A DNA stretch of 64,000 nucleotides from Levilactobacillus tongjiangensis (GCF_003946345.1 NZ_RHNY01000001.1:164469-228468); one strand, 5' to 3'. Counted from the first letter of the stretch, positions 1-8,570 are shown. Numbers and translations: made by a program. Notes: generated from the sequence alone by a model not told the origin.

Positions 1-419
1 TTAGCCATGCGACTAACGTAGGCCGTTACGGAACCTTCGACGACACGGGCCATGGCGCTTAATCCGGTAGCGCCCAGCATGATCAGGTCATTGTGGTGGT
101 CTTGTACAAATTCATGTGAGATCACCGTTTTGGGATTTCCGAACCGCACGTGGATGTCCATATCCTTGAAGCCAGTGGCAGAACTGGTCGTTTCCACTAA
201 TGAGTTCAGGTAGGACTGGGCGTCTTCTGCGAGTTCGTGGATGACACCGCCAGGCATCGATCCACTGGCGTAAAAGCCGTAGTGGTTGATACGTAAGACG
301 TTCAGGAGGTCAACGTGCGCGTGGTTTCTTTGCGCAACGTCCACGGCCTTTTTAAGCGCCAGTTCGGCTTGAACGGACCCATCAAGGGGAACCAGGATTC
401 GTGAGTAATTCTGTTCCAT
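1..419 (-). CDS. Universal stress protein UspA family (3' end cut by window)
   Basis: The reading frame starts with ATG at 419 and runs off the left edge, so the C-terminus is missing. The first residues, MEQNYSRILVPLDGS, form the usual UspA beta-1 strand with the conserved Asp. Later the pattern DLIMLGATG followed by a Ser/Val stretch matches the ATP-binding end of the Usp fold (G-x2-G-x9-G-S/T). This is presumably a small cytoplasmic nucleotide-binding stress protein. It lies just downstream of the PEBP-family gene on the same strand with a 24 bp gap, so the two may be co-transcribed. It is a different paralogue from the two Usp genes paired with mntH at 11.2 and 13.4 kb. Confidence 0.85.
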   Translation of the reverse strand, partial: MEQNYSRILVPLDGSVQAELALKKAVDVAQRNHAHVDLLNVLRINHYGFYASGSMPGGVIHELAEDAQSYLNSLVETTSSATGFKDMDIHVRFGNPKTVISHEFVQDHHNDLIMLGATGLSAMARVVEGSVTAYVSRMA

Positions 420-443
420 AATTAGCCTTCTTTATATAGTAGT

Positions 444-953
444 TTAGACGCGGCCCTTTAAGGTAATTGTGGCTGTATCCAGGACGTGGCCGTTGATTTG
501 ATGAAGGAAGTCGTTGAGCCAGAAGCCGTCCTCCAGGTCTAGTTTGGTGTTCAGTGCATAGACCGTCAAGCTGTAGTCGTGGTCCTTATCTGGTGGGAAT
601 GGTCCCGTGTAGTTTTGAAAGATAGCGGGATCCGTATTGCCAACCAGGGAACCGGCATTACTGTTGCGGCCATGGACGTGAGGAATCGCGTTTGTCCGGG
701 ACACGTCGGCCGTGATTTCACGGGTGGTTCCGGGGAAATTGGCGGCTACCCAGTGAATCCAGGGAAAACCGCTGACTGGAACGGCATCGAAGTCAATCAG
801 GTTTAAGGCAATGGTGCTAGTTTTCTTAGGTACTTTCGATAGACTAATGGGAAATGACTTGACGGGGTCACCGGCATACACATCGTCGCCAGTGGCGTGC
901 TTACTGTATTCATCGGCTAAATAGCCGTCTTCTGTTGGCACAAAAATTCGCAT
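444..953 (-). CDS. YbhB/YbcL (PEBP) family protein
   Basis: A 169-residue protein of the Raf-kinase-inhibitor-like PEBP fold. Diagnostic stretches are the early DPVKSFPISLSKVP segment, then FPWIHWVAANFPG and the GPFPPDKDHDYSLTVYALN signature that lines the anion-binding pocket. Length is typical for bacterial YbhB. The start at 953 follows a good Shine-Dalgarno (taggaggg). Its biochemical role in bacteria is unknown; ligand binding to phosphate-like groups is inferred from the family. It is divergent from the M20 deacylase, with a shared 198 bp AT-rich promoter region holding TATAAT-like hexamers near 1035 and 1047. Confidence 0.88.
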   Translation of the reverse strand: MRIFVPTEDGYLADEYSKHATGDDVYAGDPVKSFPISLSKVPKKTSTIALNLIDFDAVPVSGFPWIHWVAANFPGTTREITADVSRTNAIPHVHGRNSNAGSLVGNTDPAIFQNYTGPFPPDKDHDYSLTVYALNTKLDLEDGFWLNDFLHQINGHVLDTATITLKGRV

Positions 954-1151
954 GAAATCCCTCCTATTGATGACGCTTAACTCCCTTCATTATACCGCAG
1001 GCGACTGGCAAACTGTGAATATTCATGAATAATGTATAATTATCCGTATAATAAGAATATATCTAATATAATTTCAAAAATAGCTTGATTTACGGAATTA
1101 TTAGCGTATGATTAGAAACAATTAGTTCGCTACTCAGAAAGGATGATTCGT

Positions 1152-2321
1152 ATGACACCCCAAGCAAAGGTTGAAATTCTTCAGCATTTAATTCAGATTC
1201 CCTCAGTAAATGACCACGAGACCGACGTTGCCGACTACATTGCCAGTTTATTTGCGCCATATCCACAAGCCAAGATTGAGAAAGTCCCGTTTGCTCAGAA
1301 CCGAGATAATCTAGTGGTAACGATTGGTAATCCAGCAGGTCCCCAGCTTGGACTTTGTGGGCACATGGACGTAGTATCGGCCGGGAATGAATCTGCTTGG
1401 AGTCATGCGCCATTCGCTGGTGAAGTGGTTGGTGACCAACTTTTTGGTCGGGGGGCTTCCGATATGAAGAGCGGCCTGGCAGCCATTGTCATCACTTTGC
1501 TGGAGTTCTTGGAACAGGGCGTTCAGCTCAAAGGGAGCGTCCGGTTGATGGGGACCGTCGGCGAGGAGACCGGGGAGTACGGTGCGGCTAAACTCACGGA
1601 CGAGGGTTATGCTGATCATCTGGCGGGTTTGGTGATTGCGGAGCCCAGCGGCTTAGATAATGTGGTCTACACGGCACGGGGGGTCATTGACTACAAGGTC
1701 GTGTCCACGGGCAAGGCTAGTCACAGTGCGCGGCCAGAAAAGGGTGTCAATGCGATTGATAATCTGATGAAATTTTATAATGCGGTGGGACCAATCATGG
1801 CGAAACACACTAAAACGGATCCGGTTTTAGGTGGTCTTCTGCACAACGTTGATTTAATTTCTGGTGGTGAGCAGATCAACTCGATTCCGGCCCACGCTGA
1901 ACTGATGGCCAACATGCGGACGATTCCGGCTTACCCCAACCAGGTGATTTACGATGAGCTGGAAGCATTGATTGCAAAATTAAATGAAGAACCTGATGTA
2001 GATTTAGCATTGAGTTACAGTTATCCTGAAGAAGCAATCCCGGGTGACCCCAACGCCCCACTGGTACAATTAGCCAAGCAAATTAGTGATGAGGTCTGCG
2101 GGCATGATACGCAGATTGTGGGTTCTGGCGGTGCCAACGATGGGGCCGAGTTCTTGCGGGCTAAGGCAGACTTTACCAGCATTGAAATTGGTCCAGGGAG
2201 TAACACCTCGCATCAAGTTGATGAATACATTTCCATTACGGAGTTCCTACAGGCTGTTGAGGTCTACGAGGCATTGGTGCCAGCGTTCTTTGAGGAGACG
2301 TTGAAGACAGCGGTGGACTAA
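1152..2321 (+). CDS. ArgE/DapE-type M20 deacylase
   Basis: A 389-residue M20 metallopeptidase of the acetylornithine deacetylase / succinyl-diaminopimelate desuccinylase group. Zinc ligands and catalytic residues are visible: LCGHMDVV (His and Asp), GRGASDMKSG (bridging Asp), GTVGEETGEYGA (catalytic Glu-Glu), the AEPSG motif and a late TSHQVDEY (His ligand). The dimerisation (lid) domain lies between about residues 175 and 290. I chose ATG at 1152 rather than 1143 because the aagga Shine-Dalgarno touches the first ATG but sits 8 nt before the second. It is a single gene with its own terminator, so whether it serves lysine or arginine biosynthesis or peptide scavenging is open. Confidence 0.9.
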   Translation: MTPQAKVEILQHLIQIPSVNDHETDVADYIASLFAPYPQAKIEKVPFAQNRDNLVVTIGNPAGPQLGLCGHMDVVSAGNESAWSHAPFAGEVVGDQLFGRGASDMKSGLAAIVITLLEFLEQGVQLKGSVRLMGTVGEETGEYGAAKLTDEGYADHLAGLVIAEPSGLDNVVYTARGVIDYKVVSTGKASHSARPEKGVNAIDNLMKFYNAVGPIMAKHTKTDPVLGGLLHNVDLISGGEQINSIPAHAELMANMRTIPAYPNQVIYDELEALIAKLNEEPDVDLALSYSYPEEAIPGDPNAPLVQLAKQISDEVCGHDTQIVGSGGANDGAEFLRAKADFTSIEIGPGSNTSHQVDEYISITEFLQAVEVYEALVPAFFEETLKTAVD

Positions 2322-2393
2322 TTAATTGCGTGGTGAGTAGTTGGCAGTTGACTAGGAACTGCTGGGTACTACTGAAGTGAATGTAATGTGTTA

Positions 2394-2427
2394 ATAGGGC
2401 TGAGAGGTGATCTCGGCCCTATTTTTG
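2394..2427 (+). terminator. Intrinsic terminator after the M20 deacylase
   Basis: The arms agggctgaga and tctcggccct form a 10-bp stem with one G-U pair, followed by a T-rich run. It ends the deacylase transcript 72 bp after its stop codon. Confidence 0.75.
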
Positions 2428-2464
2428 ATGAGCGCAATCACAAAATTGATTGGAAAAGACCAGT

Positions 2465-2650
2465 GTAGTCAGAGGTTGGCGGGGTGGGTGCCAGCCGTGA
2501 AAGTAGTATTAGCTGAGTGAGCTCAGCTAATACTACGGGACGAGCTTGGAAACTCGATGAACTTTCGAGGTTTCAAGTCGAGCCTAAAGACCGCACTGTG
2601 GCTTTAGGCGGTCCCCACAGCGGGCACCCAACCGCCAACCGGAGGCCGCG
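2465..2650 (+). repeat. Structured intergenic repeat, type I, copy A
   Basis: One of nine copies of a long structured element. The outer stem pairs ggttggcgg at 2473 with ccgccaacc ending at 2640. Inside are a near-perfect P2 hairpin (15-bp arms at 2503-2517 and 2522-2536), a P3 hairpin (cttggaaactcga with tcgaggtttcaag) and a P4 hairpin (gcctaaag with ctttaggc). The conserved junction strings gggacgagc and gtccccacagcgg are present. GGGAC and GTCCC can pair to enclose P3 and P4. The 2322-2777 gap holds nothing else beyond the deacylase terminator and the channel promoter. Confidence 0.85.
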
Positions 2651-2777
2651 ATAGGTATCTAATTATTAAGATTACGAATAGAAGCTAGCAAACTGATTAA
2701 GCTTGCATCGAATTTCTGGTAATTTTGACCGATTTGATTATATTTAAAGTAATTGGGTAAGGGGGGCAGTAAGTCTG

Positions 2778-3554
2778 ATGGCGAAACGAGCACAACGTGG
2801 ATTAGTTATTTATCATACCGGCGTGACGCTGCTAACACTCTGGTCGGTAATCAACGTGAGTCTAATGATTCTGCGACTGGGAAGCCATGCGGTTGAATTG
2901 ACGATTGCTAATGGCTTATTAGTGGTGTTTGCCATTGATTATTTCGTCCGGTTAGTTGTGACGAAGAATCGTAAAATTTTTCTCATTCAGTCAGCTTTTG
3001 ACTTGCTGGGGATTATTCCGCTACACCCGGTTTTTGCTTTCTTTCGACTAGGTCGGTTGGTCCGGCTGATTCGGTTCCACCACCTTTTTTGGCGATTAGG
3101 GATCGCGGGCAAATGGACGAAGACCTACCATCGGTTCATCTATAAAACGGGATTTATCTATTTATTTTCAATCAGTGTGGCCATCATTGTGCTGAGTGCT
3201 TTTCTCTTCTCGCTGGCTGAGAAGCAAAGTTTGGCCGATTCACTTTGGTGGGCGATTACGACGGCTACGACAGTGGGATATGGGGATGAGACGCCGCACA
3301 CGGCGGTTGGGAAGATTGTTGCCAGCTTTCTGATGTTCGGTGGCGTTGGCTTCATCGGGTTGTTGACCAGCACCATCATGGACTTCTTTACCAGTCGGAC
3401 CACACAATTGGCCACCGACCACGAAGCCCAGCAGCAGGCTGATTTGGTGGAATTATTGACGAAGATCGACACCCTGACCACGAAGGTCAATCAGCTACAA
3501 GCTAAGATTACTTCCTTAGAAAAAACGACGAAAAAAAACACGCCCTCCCATTAG
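2778..3554 (+). CDS. Voltage-gated-type potassium channel protein
   Basis: A 258-residue membrane protein with the six-helix K+ channel plan. An S4-like helix rich in spaced arginines (RLGRLVRLIRFHHLFWR) lies at about residues 93-112. The pore helix and selectivity filter TTATTVGYGDETPH are near residue 165. A C-terminal coiled coil (KIDTLTTKVNQLQAKITSLE) probably assembles the tetramer. There is no RCK/TrkA-N domain. The start is ATG at 2778 after a G-rich Shine-Dalgarno. The last codons (KKNTPSH) are encoded within the A-run and stem of the terminator of the converging gene. It probably conducts K+ across the cytoplasmic membrane; gating is not predictable. Confidence 0.9.
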   Translation: MAKRAQRGLVIYHTGVTLLTLWSVINVSLMILRLGSHAVELTIANGLLVVFAIDYFVRLVVTKNRKIFLIQSAFDLLGIIPLHPVFAFFRLGRLVRLIRFHHLFWRLGIAGKWTKTYHRFIYKTGFIYLFSISVAIIVLSAFLFSLAEKQSLADSLWWAITTATTVGYGDETPHTAVGKIVASFLMFGGVGFIGLLTSTIMDFFTSRTTQLATDHEAQQQADLVELLTKIDTLTTKVNQLQAKITSLEKTTKKNTPSH

Positions 3555-3566
3555 GAAGAGGCGTGT
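3531..3566 (-). terminator. Intrinsic terminator for the 3575-4192 gene, overlapping the channel gene 3' end
   Basis: On the minus strand acacgcc/ggcgtgt arms form the stem, followed by a run of eight T. The stem spans the stop codon of the plus-strand channel gene. No T-run follows on the plus strand, so the hairpin serves the minus-strand gene. Confidence 0.7.
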
Positions 3567-3574
3567 CACCGTGA

Positions 3575-4192
3575 TTAATGAACAAATTGTAAATTGTAAT
3601 TACCTTGACCATCCGAGGTGATGGTGTAAGTGCTGTAACCTTCTTGAAGCCATTGGTTCTTAGAGGCCTGGGCCCAGTTCTGTGCATCAGCGACCGACGA
3701 AAAAGTGTGGGTCGTGCCAAACGAAGTTGGGTTGTGACTGCTGTTTTTGTTAGGCGCACTAGATGTGCTGTTAGCAGAACTCTTCTTCGTTTGTGCCTGA
3801 TCCAGTAGCTTTTGCTCACGGGTCTGAACAGCGTTGTTTGACTCGTTGTTAATAATATTCTGTAATTTTTGTTTTTGCGTAACGGTAAGGCCACTGTCAT
3901 CGTATTGACTGTAGCGCTTCTTGAAGCTCTCAAAGGCGGACTGTTCCGAAACAGAAGAGGATCGAGCCGCAACGGAAGCACTAACACTGGATGAGTTACC
4001 GGTGCTGGCACCAGAAGGATTGTTGTGGTGGTTAATGGCTAGGACCAGCAAAATGGCAATAGCCAGCGTTAATAACGTCATGATCCATGGCCACCAGCGA
4101 CGCGGCTTCCTTGGCCGTTTGCGAGTGGGCTGATCTGACCCCTGGTTAAAGTTATACCGTTGTACGCGTGATTTTGGTTCTTGGTTGTTCAA
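3575..4192 (-). CDS. Membrane-anchored extracytoplasmic protein, unknown function
   Basis: A 205-residue protein starting, I infer, with TTG at 4192: GGAGG lies exactly 8 nt upstream, while the upstream in-frame ATGs lack such a site. It has a basic cytoplasmic head (PTRKRPRKPRRWW), one membrane segment (WIMTLLTLAIAILLVLAI), then a Ser/Thr/Asn-rich extracellular stalk. A small C-terminal domain begins with HTFSSVADAQNWAQASKNQW. The C-terminal module resembles the DUF1510/YrrS-type tail of Firmicutes membrane proteins, but I am not certain. It probably acts outside the membrane near the cell wall. Confidence 0.75.
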   Translation of the reverse strand: MNNQEPKSRVQRYNFNQGSDQPTRKRPRKPRRWWPWIMTLLTLAIAILLVLAINHHNNPSGASTGNSSSVSASVAARSSSVSEQSAFESFKKRYSQYDDSGLTVTQKQKLQNIINNESNNAVQTREQKLLDQAQTKKSSANSTSSAPNKNSSHNPTSFGTTHTFSSVADAQNWAQASKNQWLQEGYSTYTITSDGQGNYNLQFVH

Positions 4193-4398
4193 CTGAAAAA
4201 CCTCCATGTCCAGAACGGTGTGAAAAAACAAGCTTGCCGTCGAGACGACAAACTACCACACCCTTCATAATACCGCAAAACACCGCCAGAACAAAATTTT
4301 CCTGCTGATTTCGGAGATTTCTTAACCTTTCTTACCGCGAAATCAGTCAACCTATTGTATGATAGGAGTGGAACTAAGTCTGAAAGGTGGTTTTTATT

Positions 4399-5262
4399 TT
4401 GCATAATGATATTCCTGCATTACCGTTAAATAATGGCAACCGGATTCCCCAACTCGGTTTAGGGGTCTTCCAAGTTGATAACGCTGAAGATACCAAGAAC
4501 GCGATTAAATGGGCTTTGGCAGCTGGGTACCGTCACATTGATACGGCCGCATACTACGGCAATGAGCAGTGGGTCGGTGAAGCTATTCGTGAGAGTGGCC
4601 TCAAGCGTGAGGACGTCTTTGTGACCTCTAAGCTGTGGAACAGTGAACGTGGTTATGATGAGACGAAGGCAGCCTTCCAAGCAACGTTGGACCGTTTAGG
4701 ATTTGATTACCTGGATATGTTTTTGATCCATTGGCCAGCTCCTGGTTACGTTGACAGCTGGAAAGCAATGGAAGACCTTTACAAAGAAGGTAAAATCAAG
4801 AACATTGGGGTGTCTAACTTCAATCAGAAGCAGATGGATGAGATTTTGAAAGCAGGGACGGTTAAGCCAGTCGTTGACCAGATCGAAACGCACCCATACT
4901 TCCAACAAGACGAGATGCACGCTTACCTTGAAAGCAAGGGCATCTTGCATGAAGCCTGGAGTCCACTTGGTGGTGGGAACAACAACGCCTTGAGTGATCC
5001 AGTAATCAATGAATTAGCCGCTGCGCATGACGTTAGCGCTGCTCAAATCATTTTACGTTGGCACGTTCAACGAGAAGAAATTGTGATTCCAAAGTCCATT
5101 CATGAGGCGCGGGTTCAACAGAACCGCGATATCTTTGCCTTTGGATTGAATCAAGATGAAATGCGAGCCATTGCGAACCTTGATGCCGGCAAACGGGTGG
5201 GTCCAGACCCAGACGATGCCGCCTGGTTAAAGAAGTCACAGACCTACAGTAGCCGCAAGTAA
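4399..5262 (+). CDS. Aldo/keto reductase (2,5-diketo-gluconate reductase type)
   Basis: A 287-residue NADPH-dependent reductase of the AKR TIM-barrel family. The catalytic tetrad is visible: Asp and Tyr in GYRHIDTAAYYGNE, Lys in VTSKLWN and His in FLIHWP. The phosphate-binding IPKSIHEARVQQN motif lies near the C-terminus. It probably reduces aldehydes, glyoxals or keto sugars in the cytosol. The chosen start is TTG at 4399, 8 nt after GGTGG; the GTG at 4387 overlaps the Shine-Dalgarno. A tatgat -10-like box sits near 4355. It ends back to back with the converging membrane protein gene, with no spacing between stop codons. Confidence 0.92.
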   Translation: MHNDIPALPLNNGNRIPQLGLGVFQVDNAEDTKNAIKWALAAGYRHIDTAAYYGNEQWVGEAIRESGLKREDVFVTSKLWNSERGYDETKAAFQATLDRLGFDYLDMFLIHWPAPGYVDSWKAMEDLYKEGKIKNIGVSNFNQKQMDEILKAGTVKPVVDQIETHPYFQQDEMHAYLESKGILHEAWSPLGGGNNNALSDPVINELAAAHDVSAAQIILRWHVQREEIVIPKSIHEARVQQNRDIFAFGLNQDEMRAIANLDAGKRVGPDPDDAAWLKKSQTYSSRK

Positions 5263-5652
5263 TTAGCGGTACGGTGGAATGTCTTTGGCCGTTGCCTGGG
5301 GTGCCAACTGATCGGTTAATGTGTTTACAACCGTAATGGGTATCCGGGCAAACGGACTGAAGAAGTGAGGATGATCTGGGTCAGGAACGTCCTGAGTCTC
5401 CTTAAGTTTAGGTACCAATGCAACTAGGTCTTCCTTGTGAAGACCTAGTTTTTTTGCGTAATAGACGACTTCGCGGTAACTAAAATTTTTAAAATAGAAG
5501 TAGTAGCAGAGTCCAGCAACTACGAAATACCAAAAAATCGTCCATTCTAGGCCAATGGTACTAGGGTTGAGGAACCCGATGAAGATTGCGGCCACGACAA
5601 AGATGAGATAAAGCCCGATGGAAAGAGCGGCCCAACGCTGTTTATGCGTCAA
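5263..5652 (-). CDS. Small membrane protein, unknown
   Basis: A 129-residue protein with two strong hydrophobic helices near the N-terminus (LSIGLYLIFVVAAIFIGF and WTIFWYFVVAGLCYYFYF) and a soluble C-terminal tail rich in Pro, Asp and His. The start is inferred as TTG at 5652, 8 nt after GAGG; the GTG at 5661 overlaps that site. Its stop codon abuts the aldo/keto reductase stop codon. I do not recognise a named family. Confidence 0.7.
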   Translation of the reverse strand: MTHKQRWAALSIGLYLIFVVAAIFIGFLNPSTIGLEWTIFWYFVVAGLCYYFYFKNFSYREVVYYAKKLGLHKEDLVALVPKLKETQDVPDPDHPHFFSPFARIPITVVNTLTDQLAPQATAKDIPPYR

Positions 5653-5817
5653 ATGTAGCACCTCGTTCTGTTTAGATTTGTGCTCCTAGTGTACGTGGTT
5701 TGGTTGGGAAAATTCAAGCTATTTCGTTAAATCTTCCCCGAAAGTTTAGACATTACCCGCCAGTCGTGTATAATAACACGGTATTATCTAGTTTGAGCGT
5801 AATATGCGCCTTACCGG

Positions 5818-5950
5818 GCGGGTCTGTAGGTGCTGGAACGCCATGGACACGGCTTTGAGCCAAAGAGCGGTCTCAAAGTCCGACCTTTCTCTAACCTGAG
5901 AAGACCACTCAGCTAAGAGAAATTTCATGGCTGAGCACCTACAGACCCGC
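5818..5950 (-). repeat. Structured intergenic repeat, type II, copy B
   Basis: A shorter relative of the type I elements, read on the minus strand. The outer stem is a perfect 17-bp pair (5818-5834 with 5934-5950). In sense reading, an inner hairpin with cttag...gttag arms and a gtggtcttc loop is followed by the hairpin whose loop is accgctctttgg. It ends with a gcgttcc string like the cacagcg string of type I. It lacks the P3 hairpin. The distal flank reads GCGCCTTaCCGG, as it does beside copy D. Confidence 0.75.
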
Positions 5951-6009
5951 CCTCACGGCTGAAGTTAGCTTAGACCAGATAGCTGGGTTGACGTCGATGT
6001 TAGCCGTGA

Positions 6010-6142
6010 GGGCGAGAAAAATAGGCTCAGCCGTGGCACTGCCTTAGCACGGTGGTTTTCCGTGGTTAGGCAGAACCGAGTTTCGAGACCGCTCTTTGGC
6101 TCGAAATCGCGTTCACAGCGTTCTAGCCTATTCTTCTCGCCC
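6010..6142 (+). repeat. Structured intergenic repeat, type II, copy C
   Basis: An 18-nt outer stem (6010-6027 with 6125-6142) encloses a ctgcctta...ttaggcag hairpin with a ggtggttttcc core, and a tttcgag/ctcgaaa hairpin around accgctctttgg. A cgttcacagcgttc string follows. It lies head to head with copy B, 60 bp apart. The pair is bracketed by matching inverted flanks (cgccttaccgggcg and cgcccggcaaggcg), so the B-C block could form one giant cruciform. The 5653-6224 gap holds these two copies and no gene. Confidence 0.75.
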
Positions 6143-6224
6143 GGCAAGGCGGCCAACCCAAGCAGCCAACCCAAGACCAAGAACAATGATGAAGTCAATC
6201 GCGAAGAAATGAGAGGTAGACAAA

Positions 6225-6755
6225 GTGAGTTTAAGTTTTGAAACGATTCAGCCGGCCGACTACGAACAGGTCGACCAGATCGTCAAGAGTGCTTTCGCTG
6301 CTATTGAAGAAAGCGACGGCGATGAGGTACCTCTGATACACCGATTGCGAGCAACGTACGACTACCAACCTAGCTTGGAAGTGGTCGCCAAGACCGATTT
6401 AACGACGGTGGTCGGCCATGGGTTACTGACCCCCGTTACTGTCCGGGGAAGTCGCCACAATGCAACTATCGTGGCTTTAGCACCCCTGGCCGTGGCGCCT
6501 GACCAACAGGGCCAAGCCATCGGAAGTCAATTACTGAGTGAATTAGAGACTCGGGCCCGGCTAGCTGGATTTACAGCGGTCAGCGTGGTGGGGGATATGA
6601 ACTTCTACGGGAGTCGCGGTTACGTGATGGCCGAAGATTTTTCAATTCATAATTCACTGCCAGTACCGATGGGAAGCAACTTGATCAAACCGTTGACAGC
6701 TGGGGCTTTAGCTCACGTTGGTGGGATGATCGAATACCCAGCCTCATTTAAATAA
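6225..6755 (+). CDS. GNAT-family N-acetyltransferase
   Basis: A 176-residue acetyl-CoA-dependent acetyltransferase. The motif A loop APLAVAPDQQGQAIGSQLL (about residues 86-104) carries the Q-x2-G-x-G/A pyrophosphate-binding signature. FYGSRGYV matches the conserved motif B tail of YhbS-like N-acetyltransferases. The start is GTG at 6225, 8 nt after gagagg. The substrate is unknown. It stands alone between the type II repeat pair and the T-box leader. Confidence 0.85.
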   Translation: MSLSFETIQPADYEQVDQIVKSAFAAIEESDGDEVPLIHRLRATYDYQPSLEVVAKTDLTTVVGHGLLTPVTVRGSRHNATIVALAPLAVAPDQQGQAIGSQLLSELETRARLAGFTAVSVVGDMNFYGSRGYVMAEDFSIHNSLPVPMGSNLIKPLTAGALAHVGGMIEYPASFK

Positions 6756-6789
6756 AAATTAGATTAGAGGTTGACGAGGTTTTCTCATC

Positions 6790-7067
6790 GTGCTATTATC
6801 AAATCAATCAAATAACGAACGCTAATTTCCATTTCCAAGTAGCGTGTCATCTGTGTGTCAGAAAGTCGGTGGTTGCTGCGAACCGATCAGGGTGATTACG
6901 ACGAAATACAGTGGAATGTCCTGGTACGCCAGGCGGATAATTACTAGAGCCGTTACCATCTAGAGAGTGGAGTTGCTGGGTCTAGAACCAGTGGCTCAAG
7001 TTGGGTGGTACCACGGTTTAAGTCTAATCGTCCCTGTTGCATAGTTGCAGCGGGGACGATTTTTTTG
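6790..7067 (+). promoter_or_regulatory. T-box leader, probably tyrosine-responsive, for the NhaC-type antiporter
   Basis: The hallmark T-box string gggtggtaccacgg is at 7003-7016, in the antiterminator position. It is followed by an intrinsic terminator (tcgtccc with gggacga, then seven T) at 7028-7067. Upstream, about 200 nt of stem-I-like sequence holds two TAC triplets (6897 and 6907) in plausible specifier positions, which would mean tRNA-Tyr. T-boxes read uncharged tRNA and let transcription proceed when the amino acid is scarce. The Tyr assignment is inference, supported by tyrosine T-boxes known upstream of NhaC-type transporters in lactobacilli and Bacillus. Confidence 0.88.
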
Positions 7068-7111
7068 TACATAACTTGGCGAAGATAAGATAAAAAGAGG
7101 AGCGTTTTGAT

Positions 7112-8557
7112 ATGAAAGAAGAACAACCAAAGAAAAATTGGCGGTCAGTACATTTTGGCGAAGCCATTACCATTTTATTAGCAATGTTAGTCATTATGGG
7201 TTTTGGGGTTATCAAATTCGGGTTATCACCAATGACCCCCGTGTTACTGGTTATCGCGTTAGTCATTCTGTGGGCCAAGCTTCGTGGCGCTGAATGGGAT
7301 GACATTCACGGTGGCATTATTGAAGGAATTAAAACCGGTATTATTCCCATCTTCATCTTTATTTTAATCGGGGCGTTGATCAGTGTTTGGATCGCCGCTG
7401 GAATCATTCCTTCTATGATGGTCTTCGGGTTTCATTTAATCTCTGCACAGTGGTTCGTTCCTTCCGTATTCCTAGTTTGTGCTATTATCGGGACGTCCAT
7501 TGGGAGTGCCTTTACCATCATCTCAACTATCGGAATTGCCCTCTTCGGCATGGGGACCACGATGGGCTTCAACCCAGCCTTAGTTGCTGGGGCCATCATC
7601 TCCGGTGCTATCTTCGGTGATAAGACGTCACCACTTTCTGATTCAACTAACCTGGCTTCGGCCATCGCTGAATCTGAATTGTTTGCCCACATTAAGAACC
7701 TGATGTGGTCCACGATTCCCGCTTTCTTGGTTTCCTTAGTTCTGTACTTCATCCTGGGCACCGGTGCCTCTGACACCAACGCTTTAGGTAAAATCAATGC
7801 GACGTTGGCGACGTTAAACGGCCACTTTAGTATTACTTGGTGGGCAGCTTTACCATTAGTTATTATGCTGGTTTGTGCTTGGCGGAAAGTTCCTGCAATC
7901 GCAACCTTGTTGATCAACATTGGTTTGGCTATCGTCATGATTTTTATTGAAAAGCCTTCAACATCTCTGAGTAGTATCGCTACAATGATTGAATCTGGCT
8001 TTGTTTCTAAGACTGGTAACGCTAGTGTAGATGCTTTGCTGACTCGTGGTGGGATCAGCGCCATGATGTCCACTGTTTCTCTGATTATCCTGACGTTGAC
8101 TTTAGGTGGTTTGTTGATGAAGTTCAACATCATTCAAACGGCCATGGTACCGTTAGCTAAGCGTCTGAAGAGTTCTGGCTCATTAGTTACCGCTGCTATC
8201 CTGTCTGGGATTGGCGTGAACGTCTTCGTTGGTGAACAGTACTTATCCGTTATCTTACCTGGGAAAGCCTTCAAACAAACCTTCAACGACCGTGGCTTGG
8301 ACAACTTGGCCTTGAGCCGGGTCCTTGAAGATGGTGGGACCGTTATCAACTACTTGGTTCCATGGGGGGTTGCCGCCGTGTTCGCTGCCAACACGTTAGG
8401 CGTTTCTACGTTGGCATACCTGCCATTCTGTTTCTTCAGTCTCTTATCGCCAATCTTCTCCATCCTCAGTGGTTTCACTGGTATTGGGTTGAAGCGCCTG
8501 CCTTCTAGTGAAGACAGTAGTGCTACGGCGGCAACGATGGCGGCTGATGGCCGTTAA
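7112..8557 (+). CDS. NhaC-family Na+/H+ antiporter or amino-acid antiporter
   Basis: A 481-residue polytopic membrane protein with about 11-12 hydrophobic segments. The NhaC-family stretches SGAIFGDKTSPLSDST and VPWGVAAVFAANTLGV are present. The start ATG at 7112 follows agaggag. Some members exchange Na+ for H+; others such as MleN and YheL move organic acids or amino acids. The tyrosine-type T-box upstream suggests uptake or exchange of tyrosine or a related amino acid, which is inference. No decarboxylase or aminoacyl-tRNA synthetase gene is adjacent. Confidence 0.9.
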   Translation: MKEEQPKKNWRSVHFGEAITILLAMLVIMGFGVIKFGLSPMTPVLLVIALVILWAKLRGAEWDDIHGGIIEGIKTGIIPIFIFILIGALISVWIAAGIIPSMMVFGFHLISAQWFVPSVFLVCAIIGTSIGSAFTIISTIGIALFGMGTTMGFNPALVAGAIISGAIFGDKTSPLSDSTNLASAIAESELFAHIKNLMWSTIPAFLVSLVLYFILGTGASDTNALGKINATLATLNGHFSITWWAALPLVIMLVCAWRKVPAIATLLINIGLAIVMIFIEKPSTSLSSIATMIESGFVSKTGNASVDALLTRGGISAMMSTVSLIILTLTLGGLLMKFNIIQTAMVPLAKRLKSSGSLVTAAILSGIGVNVFVGEQYLSVILPGKAFKQTFNDRGLDNLALSRVLEDGGTVINYLVPWGVAAVFAANTLGVSTLAYLPFCFFSLLSPIFSILSGFTGIGLKRLPSSEDSSATAATMAADGR

Positions 8558-8570
8558 TCAATAATTTTAT

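Noticed and set aside
7432..8133. 233-codon frame antisense to the NhaC-type gene
   Set aside because: Mirror of a highly biased coding frame; no ribosome-binding site and low-complexity product.
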